Source: Blastococcus saxobsidens
Lineage (GTDB): Bacteria > Actinomycetota > Actinomycetes > Mycobacteriales > Geodermatophilaceae
Direction of reading: 5' to 3'
Assembly: GCF_002938435.1 (NCBI RefSeq)
Contig: NZ_POQT01000002.1
Span: 164,293 to 228,292, forward strand
DNA length: 64,000 nucleotides
Shown one piece after another: positions 52,332 through 61,871 of the stretch. The notes under the pieces were generated by a model. It saw only the letters and a program-made list of their open reading frames with translations. It had not been told where the DNA came from and did no database searches. Both the position numbers and the translations under genes were made by a program. How positions within the stretch are numbered: the stretch's first letter is position 1; every line of letters begins with the position of its first letter.

Positions 52332-53243
52332 GTGCGCCCCGCTCCCGCTCTGACGTCGGTCCTGCCGCCGGTGGAGTGGCAGGACCGGTCCACCCGCCAC
52401 GAGATGCGGGTGGACCAATGGGTCACCCCGCACCTGGAGCGCCGTCGCCGGGGGGAACCGCACCCGGTGCTGGACTTCCTGTTCACGTACTACCGCGAGT
52501 CCCCCGGTCGGTTGCGACGCTGGCACCCAGGAGCCGGCACGGCACTGGCCCCGCGCGAGGGCGGGCCGGCGCCGCACGGTGGATGGCGGTGGTACCGCAC
52601 CGACGTCAGGGGCGTCGCCGGGCTGGATCACGCGGCATTCCTGGCCGATCGCGCCGGAACCGTGCGTTTCATCCGTGAGCTGCTGTCCGCGACCTCGTCC
52701 CGGCCGGCGTTCACCGGCTGCTTCGGGCTCCACGAGTGGGCGATGGTCTACCGGGCCGACGAGCGCCGCCACCCGCTCCCCCTGCGGCTGGGCCGGACGG
52801 GCACCGACGCCGTCGTCGAGGGCGCGCAGATCCGGTGCAGCCACTACGACGCCTTCCGCTTCTTCACCCCGGAAGCGCTCGGACGCAACCGCCTGCAGCC
52901 CAGCCGCGAGACACAGGTCGCGCTCGAGCAGCCCGGCTGCCTGCACGCGACGATGGACCTCTACAAATGGGCCTACAAGCTCGGACCCGCCGTGCCCGGC
53001 GAGCTGCTGGCCGATTGCCTGGCACTGGCCGCCGACGTCCGCGAGCTGGACATGCGGGCCTCGCCGTACGACCTGCGCGCCCACGGATACCGACCCGTCG
53101 CCATCGAGACGGCCGAGGGCAAGGCCGAGTACGTCGCCGCCCAGCGGGCCTTCGCCGACCGGGGCGTGGCGCTGCGGCGCCGATTGCTGGAGGCGTGCGA
53201 GGCCGTGCTAGGCCCAGGGCCGGCCCCGACTCCGCGACAGTGA
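52332..53243 (+). CDS. actinobacterial conserved protein, sometimes labelled 3-methyladenine DNA glycosylase
   Basis: A 303-residue soluble protein of a family frequent in actinomycetes: VDQWVTPHLERRRRGEPHPV, DFLFTYYRESPGRLRRWHPG, FGLHEWAMVYR, CSHYDAFRFFTPEA and DLYKWAYKLGPAVP are strongly conserved-looking blocks. Databases often carry the glycosylase name, but I see no HhH-GPD or AAG fold motif, so I do not adopt it. GTG start. A perfect 30-base palindrome begins at its stop. Confidence 0.75.
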   Translation: MRPAPALTSVLPPVEWQDRSTRHEMRVDQWVTPHLERRRRGEPHPVLDFLFTYYRESPGRLRRWHPGAGTALAPREGGPAPHGGWRWYRTDVRGVAGLDHAAFLADRAGTVRFIRELLSATSSRPAFTGCFGLHEWAMVYRADERRHPLPLRLGRTGTDAVVEGAQIRCSHYDAFRFFTPEALGRNRLQPSRETQVALEQPGCLHATMDLYKWAYKLGPAVPGELLADCLALAADVRELDMRASPYDLRAHGYRPVAIETAEGKAEYVAAQRAFADRGVALRRRLLEACEAVLGPGPAPTPRQ

Positions 53244-53272
53244 CCAGGGGGTGGGGCGCCCCACCCCCTGGT
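53243..53272. terminator. bidirectional terminator, perfect 30-base palindrome
   Basis: ACCAGGGGGTGGGGC followed by its exact reverse complement, between convergent genes ending at 53243 and 53275. Confidence 0.85.
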
Positions 53273-53274
53273 GA

Positions 53275-56200
53275 TCACAGCCCTGCCGCGACCTCGACCG
53301 GCTCGGCGCCGCGAGCCGGCAGCTCCAGAGCGCGTGCAGGCGCCGGGAGGCCGAGGTAGAAGCCCTGCCCCAGCTGCACTCCCGCCTCCCGGAGGGCGTC
53401 CCGCTCGGCAGCGGTCTCCACGCCCGAGGCCACGACGCGGCACCCCCGTTCCTCGGCGAAAGGCACCAGCGCCCCGAGCAGGGCGCGGCGCGCGGCGTCC
53501 TGCTCGATTCCGGCCGTGGTCTCCCGTCCGAGCTTGAGGAACGCCGGCCGGTGCTCCTCCACCCACCGGAAGCTGTCGTACCCGACGAGCGGGTTCTCCA
53601 GCGCGACCTGCACACCGATCGGCAGCTCGTGCGACGACGGGTTCCTGTCCCCGGCCAGCGGGCCGGACTCCAGGACCACCGGGCAGGCCGAACGGCTGAC
53701 GATGGAGGCGAGCTCTCGCGGCGAGCTCCACAGCGCCGGGGAGACGTTCACCGACACCCATGCGCCCTCGGGGAGCGAGGCGGCGGCAGCCAGCGAGGCC
53801 CGCAGGAGCGCGCCGTCGAGGTCCACGCCGAGGCCGCGGTCGGTCGCCGCGTCCAGCCGCTCCTGGGGCGCGCGTCCGTCGGCGAACCGGCACAGCGCCT
53901 CGTAGCCCACCGGTTCGCCGGTCGCCAGGTCGACGATCGGCTGGAAGACGGTGAAGAAGATGAAGTCGCGGAACGCCGCCACCACGGCGCTGTCGTCCGG
54001 CTCGGCCGGCGGGGCCGACCGCGGTGCCGGCACGCGAACGACGTCCCGCCCGCTGCCACCGGCCGTGGGCACGGCGACGCCGCCCGGGATGCCGTAGTGC
54101 AGGACGGAGGCCCAGTCGGGAACCGACGGGACGGCGACGGACCGGGGCTGCGCGGCGCCAGGCGACCGGGACGGCCGGACCACCTGGACCGCCGCCTGCC
54201 GGCGAGGCTCGACCGGGCGGTAGAGCCAGTCCCGCAGGTGCACCCACAGGTCCACCGCGGTGTTGCCGAGGCCGACGAACGCGACCATGGCGTATGTGGC
54301 CAGCGCGGTGTTGAGCCCGGCGAAGACGAGATGGCCCCAGTGCTGCGACTGGATGTCCACGACGACGGTGTAGGCGGAGAACGCGATCAGCGCCAGCGGT
54401 GCGAGCAGGAACACCGCTCCCGCCGTCGTGCGGTCACGGACCTTCGGGGTCCGCTTGAAGGCGCTCTTCTCCCCGGTGATCAACTGCAGGATCGAGGCGA
54501 AGGAGCCCGACAGGTTGACCGGCAACAGGATCAGGTTGAACCCGTAGATCCGCAGGACGTCGGTCCGCCGGTACCCGGTGGCGCGCAGGTCCCCGGCCAT
54601 CGTGAGGAAGTACGGCACCGACACCAGCAGCAGCAGCGGGTTGAGCAGCTCGGCGTTGAACGGGTAGAAGAGCATGACGACCAGGCACACGGAGCTCCAG
54701 AAGATGGAGGCCATGTAGTTCACCCGCAGGAAGAGCTCACCGAAGCGGTTGCGCTCCCCGCGCGCCCGGCGGGCCCGCACCTGCTCGCGCAGTTTCGAGA
54801 GGATCAGCAGCCCGCCGTTGGCCCACCGCTGGCGCTGGATGCACAGCGAGCCGAAGTCCGGCGGGGTCGCCGAGTAGGCCAGCCGCTCCGGGTAGTTCAG
54901 CAGCGCCCAGCCGTGCACCCCGAGGTCGATGGTCGACTCGGTGTCCTCGATGACCGTGCGGTCCTGGATGTAGCGCCGGATTTCGAAGTCGCCGTCGTAG
55001 TCGACCTCGACGATGTCGTCGAGCGCGCGCTTGCGCAGCACCGCGTTCGCCCCGACCCAGAAGGTCGCGTCGTACTGCGTCATGCCCTGGTGGACGATGT
55101 GCTGCAGATCCGTCGACGCACCGGAGATCCGCTCCAGCCGGGTCGCCGAGCCCGGGAACGAGCTGTACGGCGTCTGCGCGACGGCCACCCGGCTGTGCGC
55201 GCTCTGGCTGAGCAGGTGCACCATCCGTGCGGCGTACTCCGGGAGCAGCATGCTGTCGGCGTCCAGGGTGAGCACGTACTCCGGCTCCTCCACCGCCAGG
55301 TCGGCGGCGCGCGCGGTGGACCTGACCAGCGCCAGCCCCACCGGCGTCTGGACCTCCCGGTAGCTACCGCCCATGAGGCCGATGTAGCTGTTGAGGTTCA
55401 TGGCCTTGTTCGGCTCGTGCGAGAGGGACCGGTAGCGCTTGCGCTCGAAGCTGCTGACGCGTGCGCCGAAGGTCGCGGTGAGCCGGCGGTAGAGCTGCAG
55501 CAGCCGGTCCCCGGCGAGGACCGCTCCCTCGTCGGCCGCGCTGGCGAGGGCCTCGCCCACCGTGCCGAGGTCGGCGGCCAGCGCACCGACCACGTGGTCG
55601 ACGAAGAAGACGTCGGTGTGGTCGATGGTCTCGTGCCGGGCGCCCAGCTCGTGCAGCCACTCGACGGCGAACCGGTAGTGCCCGGCCAGCTCGCGGACGT
55701 CGTCTGCGGTCGCGGCCCGCCCGGTGCCGCCCGCCACCGCCCGCTCGAAGGCGTCGCGGGCGGCCCGGAAGCGGCCGGCCGGCACCTCCAGCTGAGCCAT
55801 GATGCTGCCGGGGAGCGCCCGCGCGTCCTCCAGCAGCGCCCGGGCCCGGTTCGTCGTCGGGTTCTGCGGGTCGTCGACGAGCAGGACCACGTGCAGCGCC
55901 GGGTACTCCTGCAGCGCTGCCGACAGCAGCGTCGTCCGGATGACCCGCTCGTCCTCCTGGTAGGACGGGACGAGGACCGTCACCGGGGCCGCGGGCTGGT
56001 CGAAGAAGGCGTCGAGGACGGCGCGCGACGCCCGGGTGTGCGCCCGGCTGCGGTAGAAGAACCCGATCCGGGTGATCAGATACGCCATGGCCGAGGTCGC
56101 CAGCCCGGTGATCAGCAGCAGATAGACGATCGCCTCGATGACCAGCCGCGCACTGTCGGCCTTGCCCTCGATGAACTGCTGCTCGATGGTGAAGGCCACG

Positions 56201-56364
56201 TACACCGCCCACGCCGAGACGGTCAGGACGATGGCCAGCCGGCCGATCGCCATGCGCCGTTCGGACACCTTCGCGGGCACCAGCGGAAGTGGCTCGCGCC
56301 GCCGGTCGCTCCCCCACTGCCGCCGGACGTCCGGCCGGTGCGGATCGGGAAGGGTGCGTCGCAT
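53275..56364 (-). CDS. membrane glycosyltransferase 2 fused to a degenerate EAL domain
   Basis: A 1029-residue fusion. Two N-terminal helices precede a family-2 glycosyltransferase (VTVLVPSYQEDERVI, LTLDADSM for DxD, EDTESTIDLGVHG, QRQRWANGG for QxxRW), followed by about five membrane helices, as in cellulose/hyaluronan synthase-like enzymes that export a polysaccharide. After a linker, residues from about 790 form an EAL domain. EALCRF, VNVSP, LKLGRE and QGFYLGLP are present. The catalytic Asp pair (normally DDFGTG) reads LENPLVG, and AEGVET reads ASGVET. The domain is therefore probably a c-di-GMP sensor, not an enzyme, giving allosteric control in cis. Confidence 0.88.
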   Translation of the reverse strand: MRRTLPDPHRPDVRRQWGSDRRREPLPLVPAKVSERRMAIGRLAIVLTVSAWAVYVAFTIEQQFIEGKADSARLVIEAIVYLLLITGLATSAMAYLITRIGFFYRSRAHTRASRAVLDAFFDQPAAPVTVLVPSYQEDERVIRTTLLSAALQEYPALHVVLLVDDPQNPTTNRARALLEDARALPGSIMAQLEVPAGRFRAARDAFERAVAGGTGRAATADDVRELAGHYRFAVEWLHELGARHETIDHTDVFFVDHVVGALAADLGTVGEALASAADEGAVLAGDRLLQLYRRLTATFGARVSSFERKRYRSLSHEPNKAMNLNSYIGLMGGSYREVQTPVGLALVRSTARAADLAVEEPEYVLTLDADSMLLPEYAARMVHLLSQSAHSRVAVAQTPYSSFPGSATRLERISGASTDLQHIVHQGMTQYDATFWVGANAVLRKRALDDIVEVDYDGDFEIRRYIQDRTVIEDTESTIDLGVHGWALLNYPERLAYSATPPDFGSLCIQRQRWANGGLLILSKLREQVRARRARGERNRFGELFLRVNYMASIFWSSVCLVVMLFYPFNAELLNPLLLLVSVPYFLTMAGDLRATGYRRTDVLRIYGFNLILLPVNLSGSFASILQLITGEKSAFKRTPKVRDRTTAGAVFLLAPLALIAFSAYTVVVDIQSQHWGHLVFAGLNTALATYAMVAFVGLGNTAVDLWVHLRDWLYRPVEPRRQAAVQVVRPSRSPGAAQPRSVAVPSVPDWASVLHYGIPGGVAVPTAGGSGRDVVRVPAPRSAPPAEPDDSAVVAAFRDFIFFTVFQPIVDLATGEPVGYEALCRFADGRAPQERLDAATDRGLGVDLDGALLRASLAAAASLPEGAWVSVNVSPALWSSPRELASIVSRSACPVVLESGPLAGDRNPSSHELPIGVQVALENPLVGYDSFRWVEEHRPAFLKLGRETTAGIEQDAARRALLGALVPFAEERGCRVVASGVETAAERDALREAGVQLGQGFYLGLPAPARALELPARGAEPVEVAAGL

Positions 56365-56600
56365 CTGTTCCGCCTTCGTGCTCGTCAGGTCGACGGGTGC
56401 CAGGCGTCCGACCGGCGTCCCCCACGTCGGATGGCATCCTGCGCGCGTGGCGGCTCCGGCCGCTGCCCCCGCTCACCCCTCGTGGTGAGCTCCGAGCCCG
56501 GTCCCGTCGTCCGAGCGCGCTTCCGGGGCAGGCTGTTGCCCAGGTCGAGCCACCCACCCGCAGTCCGGCCGGAACTGCGTCGACGAGAGCGAGGGCTTCC

Positions 56601-58169
56601 ATGGGCGCATCGAGCGCCGTATCCCCCGGCGAGGACCAGCCGGTTGCGCGCCGGCTGTCCTGGCCCCGCCTGGGCCTGGTGCTGCTGGTCGTCGCGGCGG
56701 TCGCCGGTGGGGGATTCGTCTCGGTGACCGAGGCCGCGGACCGGACTGGGGCGACGAACCAGTCCTGGAGCGTCCCTTACGTCGACGTGACCCTGACCCC
56801 GACCTTCCAGTTCCAGGACCCGTCGGCGAACCCGGCGCGGACCGTCGCCCTGGCCTTCGTCGTAGCCGACCCCGAGAACGGCTGCGCACCGAGCTGGGGC
56901 GGCTACTACTCCCTCGAGCAGGCCGGCACCGACCTCGAGCTCGACCGCCGGATCGACCAGCTGCGGTCCGCCGGTGGCGACGTCATGGTGAGCTTCGGTG
57001 GGCTGGTCAACGACGAGCTCGCCGTCACGTGCACGGACACCGGCGACCTCACCGACGCCTACCGCGAGGTCGTGGAGCGTTACGACCTGTCCGCCGTCGA
57101 CCTCGACGTGGAGGGCACCGCCGTCGCCGACCTCGCCGCCGCCGACCGGCGGGCCGCGGCCCTGGCCGACCTGCAGCGCGAGCGAGCGGCCGACGGCTCT
57201 CCCCTCGCCGTGTGGCTCACCGTGCCGGTGGCCCCGACCGGGATGACCGCCGAAGGCGTGGACCTCGTGCGGGCCACGCTGGCCGGTGGGGTGGAGCTGG
57301 CAGGCGTCAACGTGATGACCATGGACTACGGAGGGGCCAAGCCCGCGGAGCAGTCCATGATCGCGGCGACCGAGCAGGCGCTGCGGGCCACCGCCGGGCA
57401 GGTCCGCGCCCTCTACGAGGAGATCGGCACCACCCTGAGCGACCGGCAGGTCTGGAGCCGGATCGGCGCGACCCCGATGATCGGCCAGAACGACGTCGAG
57501 GGCGAGGTGTTCACCCTCGACGACGCCTCGACCCTGGCCTCCTTCGCGCGGGACACCGGTCTGGGGCGGATCTCGCTGTGGTCGCTGAACCGGGACACCG
57601 GCTGCGGCGCGAGCTTCGCCGACGTCGCCGTCCACTCGAACACGTGCAGCGGTGTCGCCCAGGAGCCCCTGGCCTTCGTGGACGCGTTCGCCGGCCTCGG
57701 CGGCGACGGCCCCACCGTGCAGATCAGCGACACCGTGGCGGACACGGGTCGGCAGCCGGTCGTCGACGACCCGAGCACCAGCCCCTACCCGATCTGGCGG
57801 GCCGAGGCCCAGTACCCGGCCGGCTACAAGGTCGTATGGCACGGCAACGTGTACCAGGCCCGCTGGTACGCCGTGGGGGTGGATCCGTCCTTGCCGGCCA
57901 CGGCCGCCGTCCCGTCGCCCTGGGCGCTGCTCGGCCTGGTGCAGAAGTCGGAGTCCGCCCCGGAGCCGGTGCCGACCGTCACCGACGTGACGGAGGGGTG
58001 GAACCCCGAGACGCTCTACCAGCGGGGTGCCCGCGTACTCCTCGACGGGCTGCCCTACGAAGCCCGCTGGGCCAACCGGGCTACGGCCCCCGGCACCCTG
58101 TTCCCGATCGGGCCGGACGAGGCCTGGGCGCCGCTGTTCGCCATCCCCGGGGAGCCCGCCGGCAGCTGA
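56601..58169 (+). CDS. GH18-like (chitinase-type) exported protein with carbohydrate-binding repeats
   Basis: A 522-residue protein anchored or exported by a hydrophobic segment at 19-40. It has a GH18 barrel with the catalytic-type DxDxE in AVDLDVEGTA, and VMVSFGG and NVMTMDYGG. Its C-terminus has two CBM5/12-like modules, each with a YxAxW pattern (YPIWRAEAQYPAGYKVVWHG and GVLYQ-like WNPETLYQRGARVLLDG). It may cleave chitin-like polymers or merely bind them. It lies next to the divergent glycosyltransferase-EAL gene, so a link to an exported polysaccharide is possible. ATG at 56601. Confidence 0.83.
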   Translation: MGASSAVSPGEDQPVARRLSWPRLGLVLLVVAAVAGGGFVSVTEAADRTGATNQSWSVPYVDVTLTPTFQFQDPSANPARTVALAFVVADPENGCAPSWGGYYSLEQAGTDLELDRRIDQLRSAGGDVMVSFGGLVNDELAVTCTDTGDLTDAYREVVERYDLSAVDLDVEGTAVADLAAADRRAAALADLQRERAADGSPLAVWLTVPVAPTGMTAEGVDLVRATLAGGVELAGVNVMTMDYGGAKPAEQSMIAATEQALRATAGQVRALYEEIGTTLSDRQVWSRIGATPMIGQNDVEGEVFTLDDASTLASFARDTGLGRISLWSLNRDTGCGASFADVAVHSNTCSGVAQEPLAFVDAFAGLGGDGPTVQISDTVADTGRQPVVDDPSTSPYPIWRAEAQYPAGYKVVWHGNVYQARWYAVGVDPSLPATAAVPSPWALLGLVQKSESAPEPVPTVTDVTEGWNPETLYQRGARVLLDGLPYEARWANRATAPGTLFPIGPDEAWAPLFAIPGEPAGS

Positions 58170-58212
58170 GCCGGCGTCCGCCCCAGCGGGCCCTGGACGT
58201 ACCGTCGCACGA

Positions 58213-59037
58213 GTGACCTCCCCGCACACCGGCCGCTGGATCCGGCTCGACGGCACGACGAACATGCGCGACCTCGGTGGGCTGCCCACGACCGACGGCG
58301 GGCGCACGGCCCCCGGCCGGATCCTGCGCAGCGACAACCTGCAGACCCTCAGCGTCGCCGACGTCCGCCGGCTGGTCGGCGACCTCGGGCTGCGCGAGGT
58401 GATCGACCTGCGGACCACGGCGGAGATCCTGCTCGAGGGCCGGGGCCCGCTGCGCGACGTCGCCGAGGTGACGCACCGGCACTTCAGCCTGCTCCCCGAG
58501 CGCGGGCACCACACCGACGTGTTCGCCGTCGAGGAGCCACCGGAGGACCTCGCCGAGGGCTGGCTGGAGTCGCTCCTCCCCCGCCGGGTCGCCGAGCACG
58601 ACGAGGGCGAGCCGCCCGCGGTCCGCTCCTACCTCGGGTACCTCGGGCAGCGGTCCGACGCCGTCGTGGACGCGTTGCGCGCCTTGGCGGCACCGGTGCC
58701 GGGCGCGGCCGTCGTGCACTGCGCGGCGGGCAAGGACCGCACCGGTGTCGTCGTCGCGCTGGCCCTGGCCGTGGCCGGGGTGCCGCACGAGGAGATCGTC
58801 GCCGACTACGCGCTCACCGCGGAGATCATCGACGCGCTGGTGGCCAAGCTGGCCGCCTCCCCGACCTACGCCGAGGACATGGTCAGCCGGGACGTCGCCA
58901 GCCACACGCCGCGCGCGGAGACGATGGAGCGCGTGCTCGCGATCCTCGACGAGCGCTACGGCGGACCGCTGGGCTGGCTCGAGGCGCACGGCTTCGGCGC
59001 CGACGAGCAGGCGGCGCTGCGCGCCAGGCTGCGCTAG
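58213..59037 (+). CDS. tyrosine-protein phosphatase, PtpB-like
   Basis: A 274-residue phosphatase with the P-loop HCAAGKDRTGV (Cys near 176), an N-terminal NMRDLGGLPT block and EVIDLRTTAE, as in bacterial PtpB-type dual-specificity phosphatases. GTG at 58213. Substrate unknown. Confidence 0.9.
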   Translation: MTSPHTGRWIRLDGTTNMRDLGGLPTTDGGRTAPGRILRSDNLQTLSVADVRRLVGDLGLREVIDLRTTAEILLEGRGPLRDVAEVTHRHFSLLPERGHHTDVFAVEEPPEDLAEGWLESLLPRRVAEHDEGEPPAVRSYLGYLGQRSDAVVDALRALAAPVPGAAVVHCAAGKDRTGVVVALALAVAGVPHEEIVADYALTAEIIDALVAKLAASPTYAEDMVSRDVASHTPRAETMERVLAILDERYGGPLGWLEAHGFGADEQAALRARLR

Positions 59038-59143
59038 CGCCGACCGTCCCCGGGGGCTCTGCCGCCCCTCGGAGGCAGGATCGGTCGGCCCCGCGGCAAC
59101 CTCGAGCGGGGCCTCCCCTGACCGGTGGACCCCGGCGCCCCGC

Positions 59144-61195
59144 TCAGCGGGGTGCCGAGCTCCGCCGGTCGTGCTTGTCCCGGTACATCGCCGCGTCGGC
59201 CGCGCGCAGCAGCTCCTCGGGGCCGGTGCCGTCGGTGCCGTGCACGGCGATGCCCACGCTGGTGCCCACGACGACCTCCCTGCCCTCGAGCCGGAACGGG
59301 TCGGTGAAGCAGGCGACGACCCGTGCCGCGAGGCCGGCCGCGTCGGCGGGCTGCTCCAGCCCCGGCAGCAGGACGGCGAACTCGTCCCCGCTGAGCCGTC
59401 CCACCGTGTCACCGGGACGGACGGCGGCGCGCAGCCGGGCCGAGACCTGACGGAGCAGCTCGTCGCCGGCGGCGTGCCCGAGGCCGTCGTTGACCTGCTT
59501 GAACCGGTCCAGGTCGCAGAACAGGACGCCGAGATGGGCACGGGGGTGGGCGTCGGCGATCGCCCCGGTGAGCCGGTCGAGGAAGAGCACCCGGTTGGGG
59601 AGCCCGGTCAGGGCGTCGTGCGTGGCCTGGTGGCGCACCGTCTGCAACAGCCGCGCCTTCTGCAGGGCGGTCGTGGCCTGGTCGCCGACCCCGCGCAGCC
59701 GGGTGAGGACCTCGCCGTCGAGCTGGGCAGGGGCCTCACCGCGACGCCAGCCGGCGGTCGCCGCTCCGAGGAAGACGCCGTCGGCCAGGAGGGGGACGGC
59801 GACGAGGTCCGACGTTCCGAGCCGCTCGAGGAGGCGGCGCATGACGGGGCTGCTGGTCTCGCTCCGGATGACCTGCGGTTCGCGGCCGGTCAGCATGCCG
59901 ACCAGCTCGGGGACGTCCTCGGCGCGCAGGGCGGTGGAGTGCAGGAGCTCCCGGCCCACGGGGCCCATGCCCACCGAGGCCTGCGCGCGCAGGGATCCGC
60001 TGGCGGCGTCCCAGAGCAGGATGCTCGCCGTCCGGCACCCGACGATGCCCGGTAGGGCCTCGGCGACCACCTCGGCGACTTCGGCGGCCTCCGTGGTCGC
60101 GGCCAGCTCGTGGGCGAGGCTGAGCAGCGATCCGGCGCGGACGGCCTCGGTGCGGGCCTCCTCGAGCGCGATGATCAGGTCCAGCGCGGCTGCGGCGTGG
60201 CCGGCGTAGGCCGCCAGCATCGCGGACTCGTCCCCCATCGCCCCGTCCCCGGGCCGGTAGAGGGCGGCCAGTCGGCCGTGCGTGCGGCGCGCCGACACGA
60301 CGTCGACCACCACGGCACCGGGACCGAGATCACCGCCGTCCAGCAGCGTCGCGGCCAACTGGGGCAGCTGCTGCGGCGCCACCCCCGCCCCGTGCACCAG
60401 GGGCGGGCCCCCGGCCGGGGCGTGGACGGCGAGCAGGTAGGCCGGCGCCAGCACGGCCTCGGCGGCGCGCGACACGATGCGCTCCAGCACGGTGTCCACG
60501 TCGTCGCTGGCGACGAGGTCGGTGGCGGCCGACTGCAGGATCTGCAGCTGACCGCGGAGGGCGTGCAGTTCCGGGTCGAGCGGCAGCGCGTCGTCCGTCC
60601 GACGCCACGGCAGCCGGGACCGGCGCTGCCAGGTCAGGTGGTAGACGCAAGCGGGGTGCCCGTCGGACTGGCACTCCTCGTGCACGATCTCGGCCGCGGG
60701 CAACGAGAAGATCTGCGGGACGCAGCTGAGCAGCCCCTGGGTGTAGTCGCAGTCCAGCCGCGAGTGCGGGTAGCCGTCGTGCAGCCGGTAGCGGATGGCC
60801 GCCCACGTGGGGCCGGCCTCGAGGATCTCCATCGTCGAGGTGGTGCTGAACTTCTGCACCGCCCGGGGGAGCTGGCGGAAGACCTGGCGGGGCGTGCCCA
60901 TGGAGCGCAGCAGCAGGACCAGCCCGTGCGCCAGGCCGGAGCGCAGCGCGGAGGCGCCGACCTCGTACATCGTGCGCGCGTCGCCCAGCACGTCGGTGGC
61001 GGCGGCGAACAGCGCGATGCGGGTGTCGTAGCTCCACCAGCGGGACTGGTCGTCCAGCTCGGCCGGGGTCGCGTCGACCCCGGCACGCCGCAGGACCTCG
61101 GTCACGGCCTCGTCGCCGCCCTGGCCGCGCACGTAGCGGAGGAGACCGCCGGTGGTCGCCCCGGACGTCTCGCGCCCCTGGGTCTCCTGGCTCAT
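59144..61195 (-). CDS. sensor diguanylate cyclase with V4R-like N-terminus, GAF and SGDEF
   Basis: A 683-residue cytoplasmic protein. Residues about 18-190 resemble a V4R/haem-NO-binding-like fold with a CxxxxxxxC pattern at its end (HEECQSDGHPACVYHLTW). GAF-like regions follow (about 210-350 and 375-500). The C-terminal GGDEF domain reads [11 protein letters not shown], a tolerated active-site variant, with an I-site RPGD five residues upstream. It should make c-di-GMP in response to an unknown ligand. ATG at 61195. Confidence 0.85.
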   Translation of the reverse strand: MSQETQGRETSGATTGGLLRYVRGQGGDEAVTEVLRRAGVDATPAELDDQSRWWSYDTRIALFAAATDVLGDARTMYEVGASALRSGLAHGLVLLLRSMGTPRQVFRQLPRAVQKFSTTSTMEILEAGPTWAAIRYRLHDGYPHSRLDCDYTQGLLSCVPQIFSLPAAEIVHEECQSDGHPACVYHLTWQRRSRLPWRRTDDALPLDPELHALRGQLQILQSAATDLVASDDVDTVLERIVSRAAEAVLAPAYLLAVHAPAGGPPLVHGAGVAPQQLPQLAATLLDGGDLGPGAVVVDVVSARRTHGRLAALYRPGDGAMGDESAMLAAYAGHAAAALDLIIALEEARTEAVRAGSLLSLAHELAATTEAAEVAEVVAEALPGIVGCRTASILLWDAASGSLRAQASVGMGPVGRELLHSTALRAEDVPELVGMLTGREPQVIRSETSSPVMRRLLERLGTSDLVAVPLLADGVFLGAATAGWRRGEAPAQLDGEVLTRLRGVGDQATTALQKARLLQTVRHQATHDALTGLPNRVLFLDRLTGAIADAHPRAHLGVLFCDLDRFKQVNDGLGHAAGDELLRQVSARLRAAVRPGDTVGRLSGDEFAVLLPGLEQPADAAGLAARVVACFTDPFRLEGREVVVGTSVGIAVHGTDGTGPEELLRAADAAMYRDKHDRRSSAPR

Positions 61196-61432
61196 CGTGT
61201 CCTCTCGACGTCGGCGACGTCCGCAGCGGGGCGGGCCGACGTCGGTGACGTCTCGGCTCCCGCCCGCTCCTCCTGCACAACAGGTGATCGGCACGTCGTC
61301 GTCATTGCCTGAGCCCACTGCCTCGCAGGGGGGAGCCTGCGGAGCGGGCGGCGGGGGTGACCCGGCGTACCTGCACGGCTACACCTTGCCAGCATCCGCC
61401 GGATCGGTCACGAGATGTCCCCTGAACGCATG

Positions 61433-61461
61433 CGACCCCGGTCTCCAGGAGACCGGGGTCG
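61433..61461. terminator. hairpin downstream of the small gene at 61494
   Basis: Arms CGACCCCGGTCTCC and GGAGACCGGGGTCG are exact complements separated by one base. It probably ends the small minus-strand transcript. Confidence 0.65.
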
Positions 61462-61493
61462 GGATGTCGCGGGCCGCGCGCGCGGCCGGTGGC

Positions 61494-61643
61494 TCAGCGG
61501 CCGAGGAACTGGCCGCTGTTCGCCATCGTCAGCAGCTCGTCCCGCATGGCCGGGCTGCTCGTGCGGGAGAGCGCCCTGTCGAGCGCCCGCCGGGTACGCG
61601 CCACCTGCCGACGCTGGCGCCAGCTGATCGTCACGCTGCTCAT
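61494..61643 (-). CDS. 49-residue basic small protein
   Basis: MSSVTISWRQRRQVARTRRA, then ALDRALSRTSSPAMRDELL and a short end in QFLGR. It is a compact, basic helical protein of a kind I associate with Geodermatophilaceae genomes (recollection, not a search). GAGGAC lies 7 bases before the ATG, and a strong hairpin follows. Confidence 0.65.
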   Translation of the reverse strand: MSSVTISWRQRRQVARTRRALDRALSRTSSPAMRDELLTMANSGQFLGR

Positions 61644-61815
61644 CTCGATGTCCTCTTTCGTCGTCGTAGGGGCCTACGGCCGTAGTAACGCAGGCGCACT
61701 CAACTCTAATCCGACGAAACGTCGGCAATCCTGATGCTTCGCCGAAGGTTCCTCACTCGTCGGGGTGAGTCTGGTCACGCCGCCGCCCCCGCACCCGGGT
61801 GGTCGCACGCCGGGA

Positions 61816-61860
61816 CGACGACGGCGCCCATCCCCGGGTCGGGGGTGGGCGCCGTCGTCG
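61816..61860 (-). terminator. terminator hairpin after the SRPBCC gene
   Basis: A 15-bp perfect stem (CGACGACGGCGCCCA / TGGGCGCCGTCGTCG) with a C/G-rich inner loop, 11 bases past the stop of the minus-strand SRPBCC gene. Confidence 0.75.
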
Positions 61861-61871
61861 GGCTGCGGAGA

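Noticed and set aside
52332..53243. 3-methyladenine DNA glycosylase name
   Set aside because: No glycosylase fold motif is visible; the label appears to be inherited annotation.
53551..56727. A 1058-residue plus-strand open frame
   Set aside because: Antisense of the glycosyltransferase-EAL gene, without any recognisable motif.
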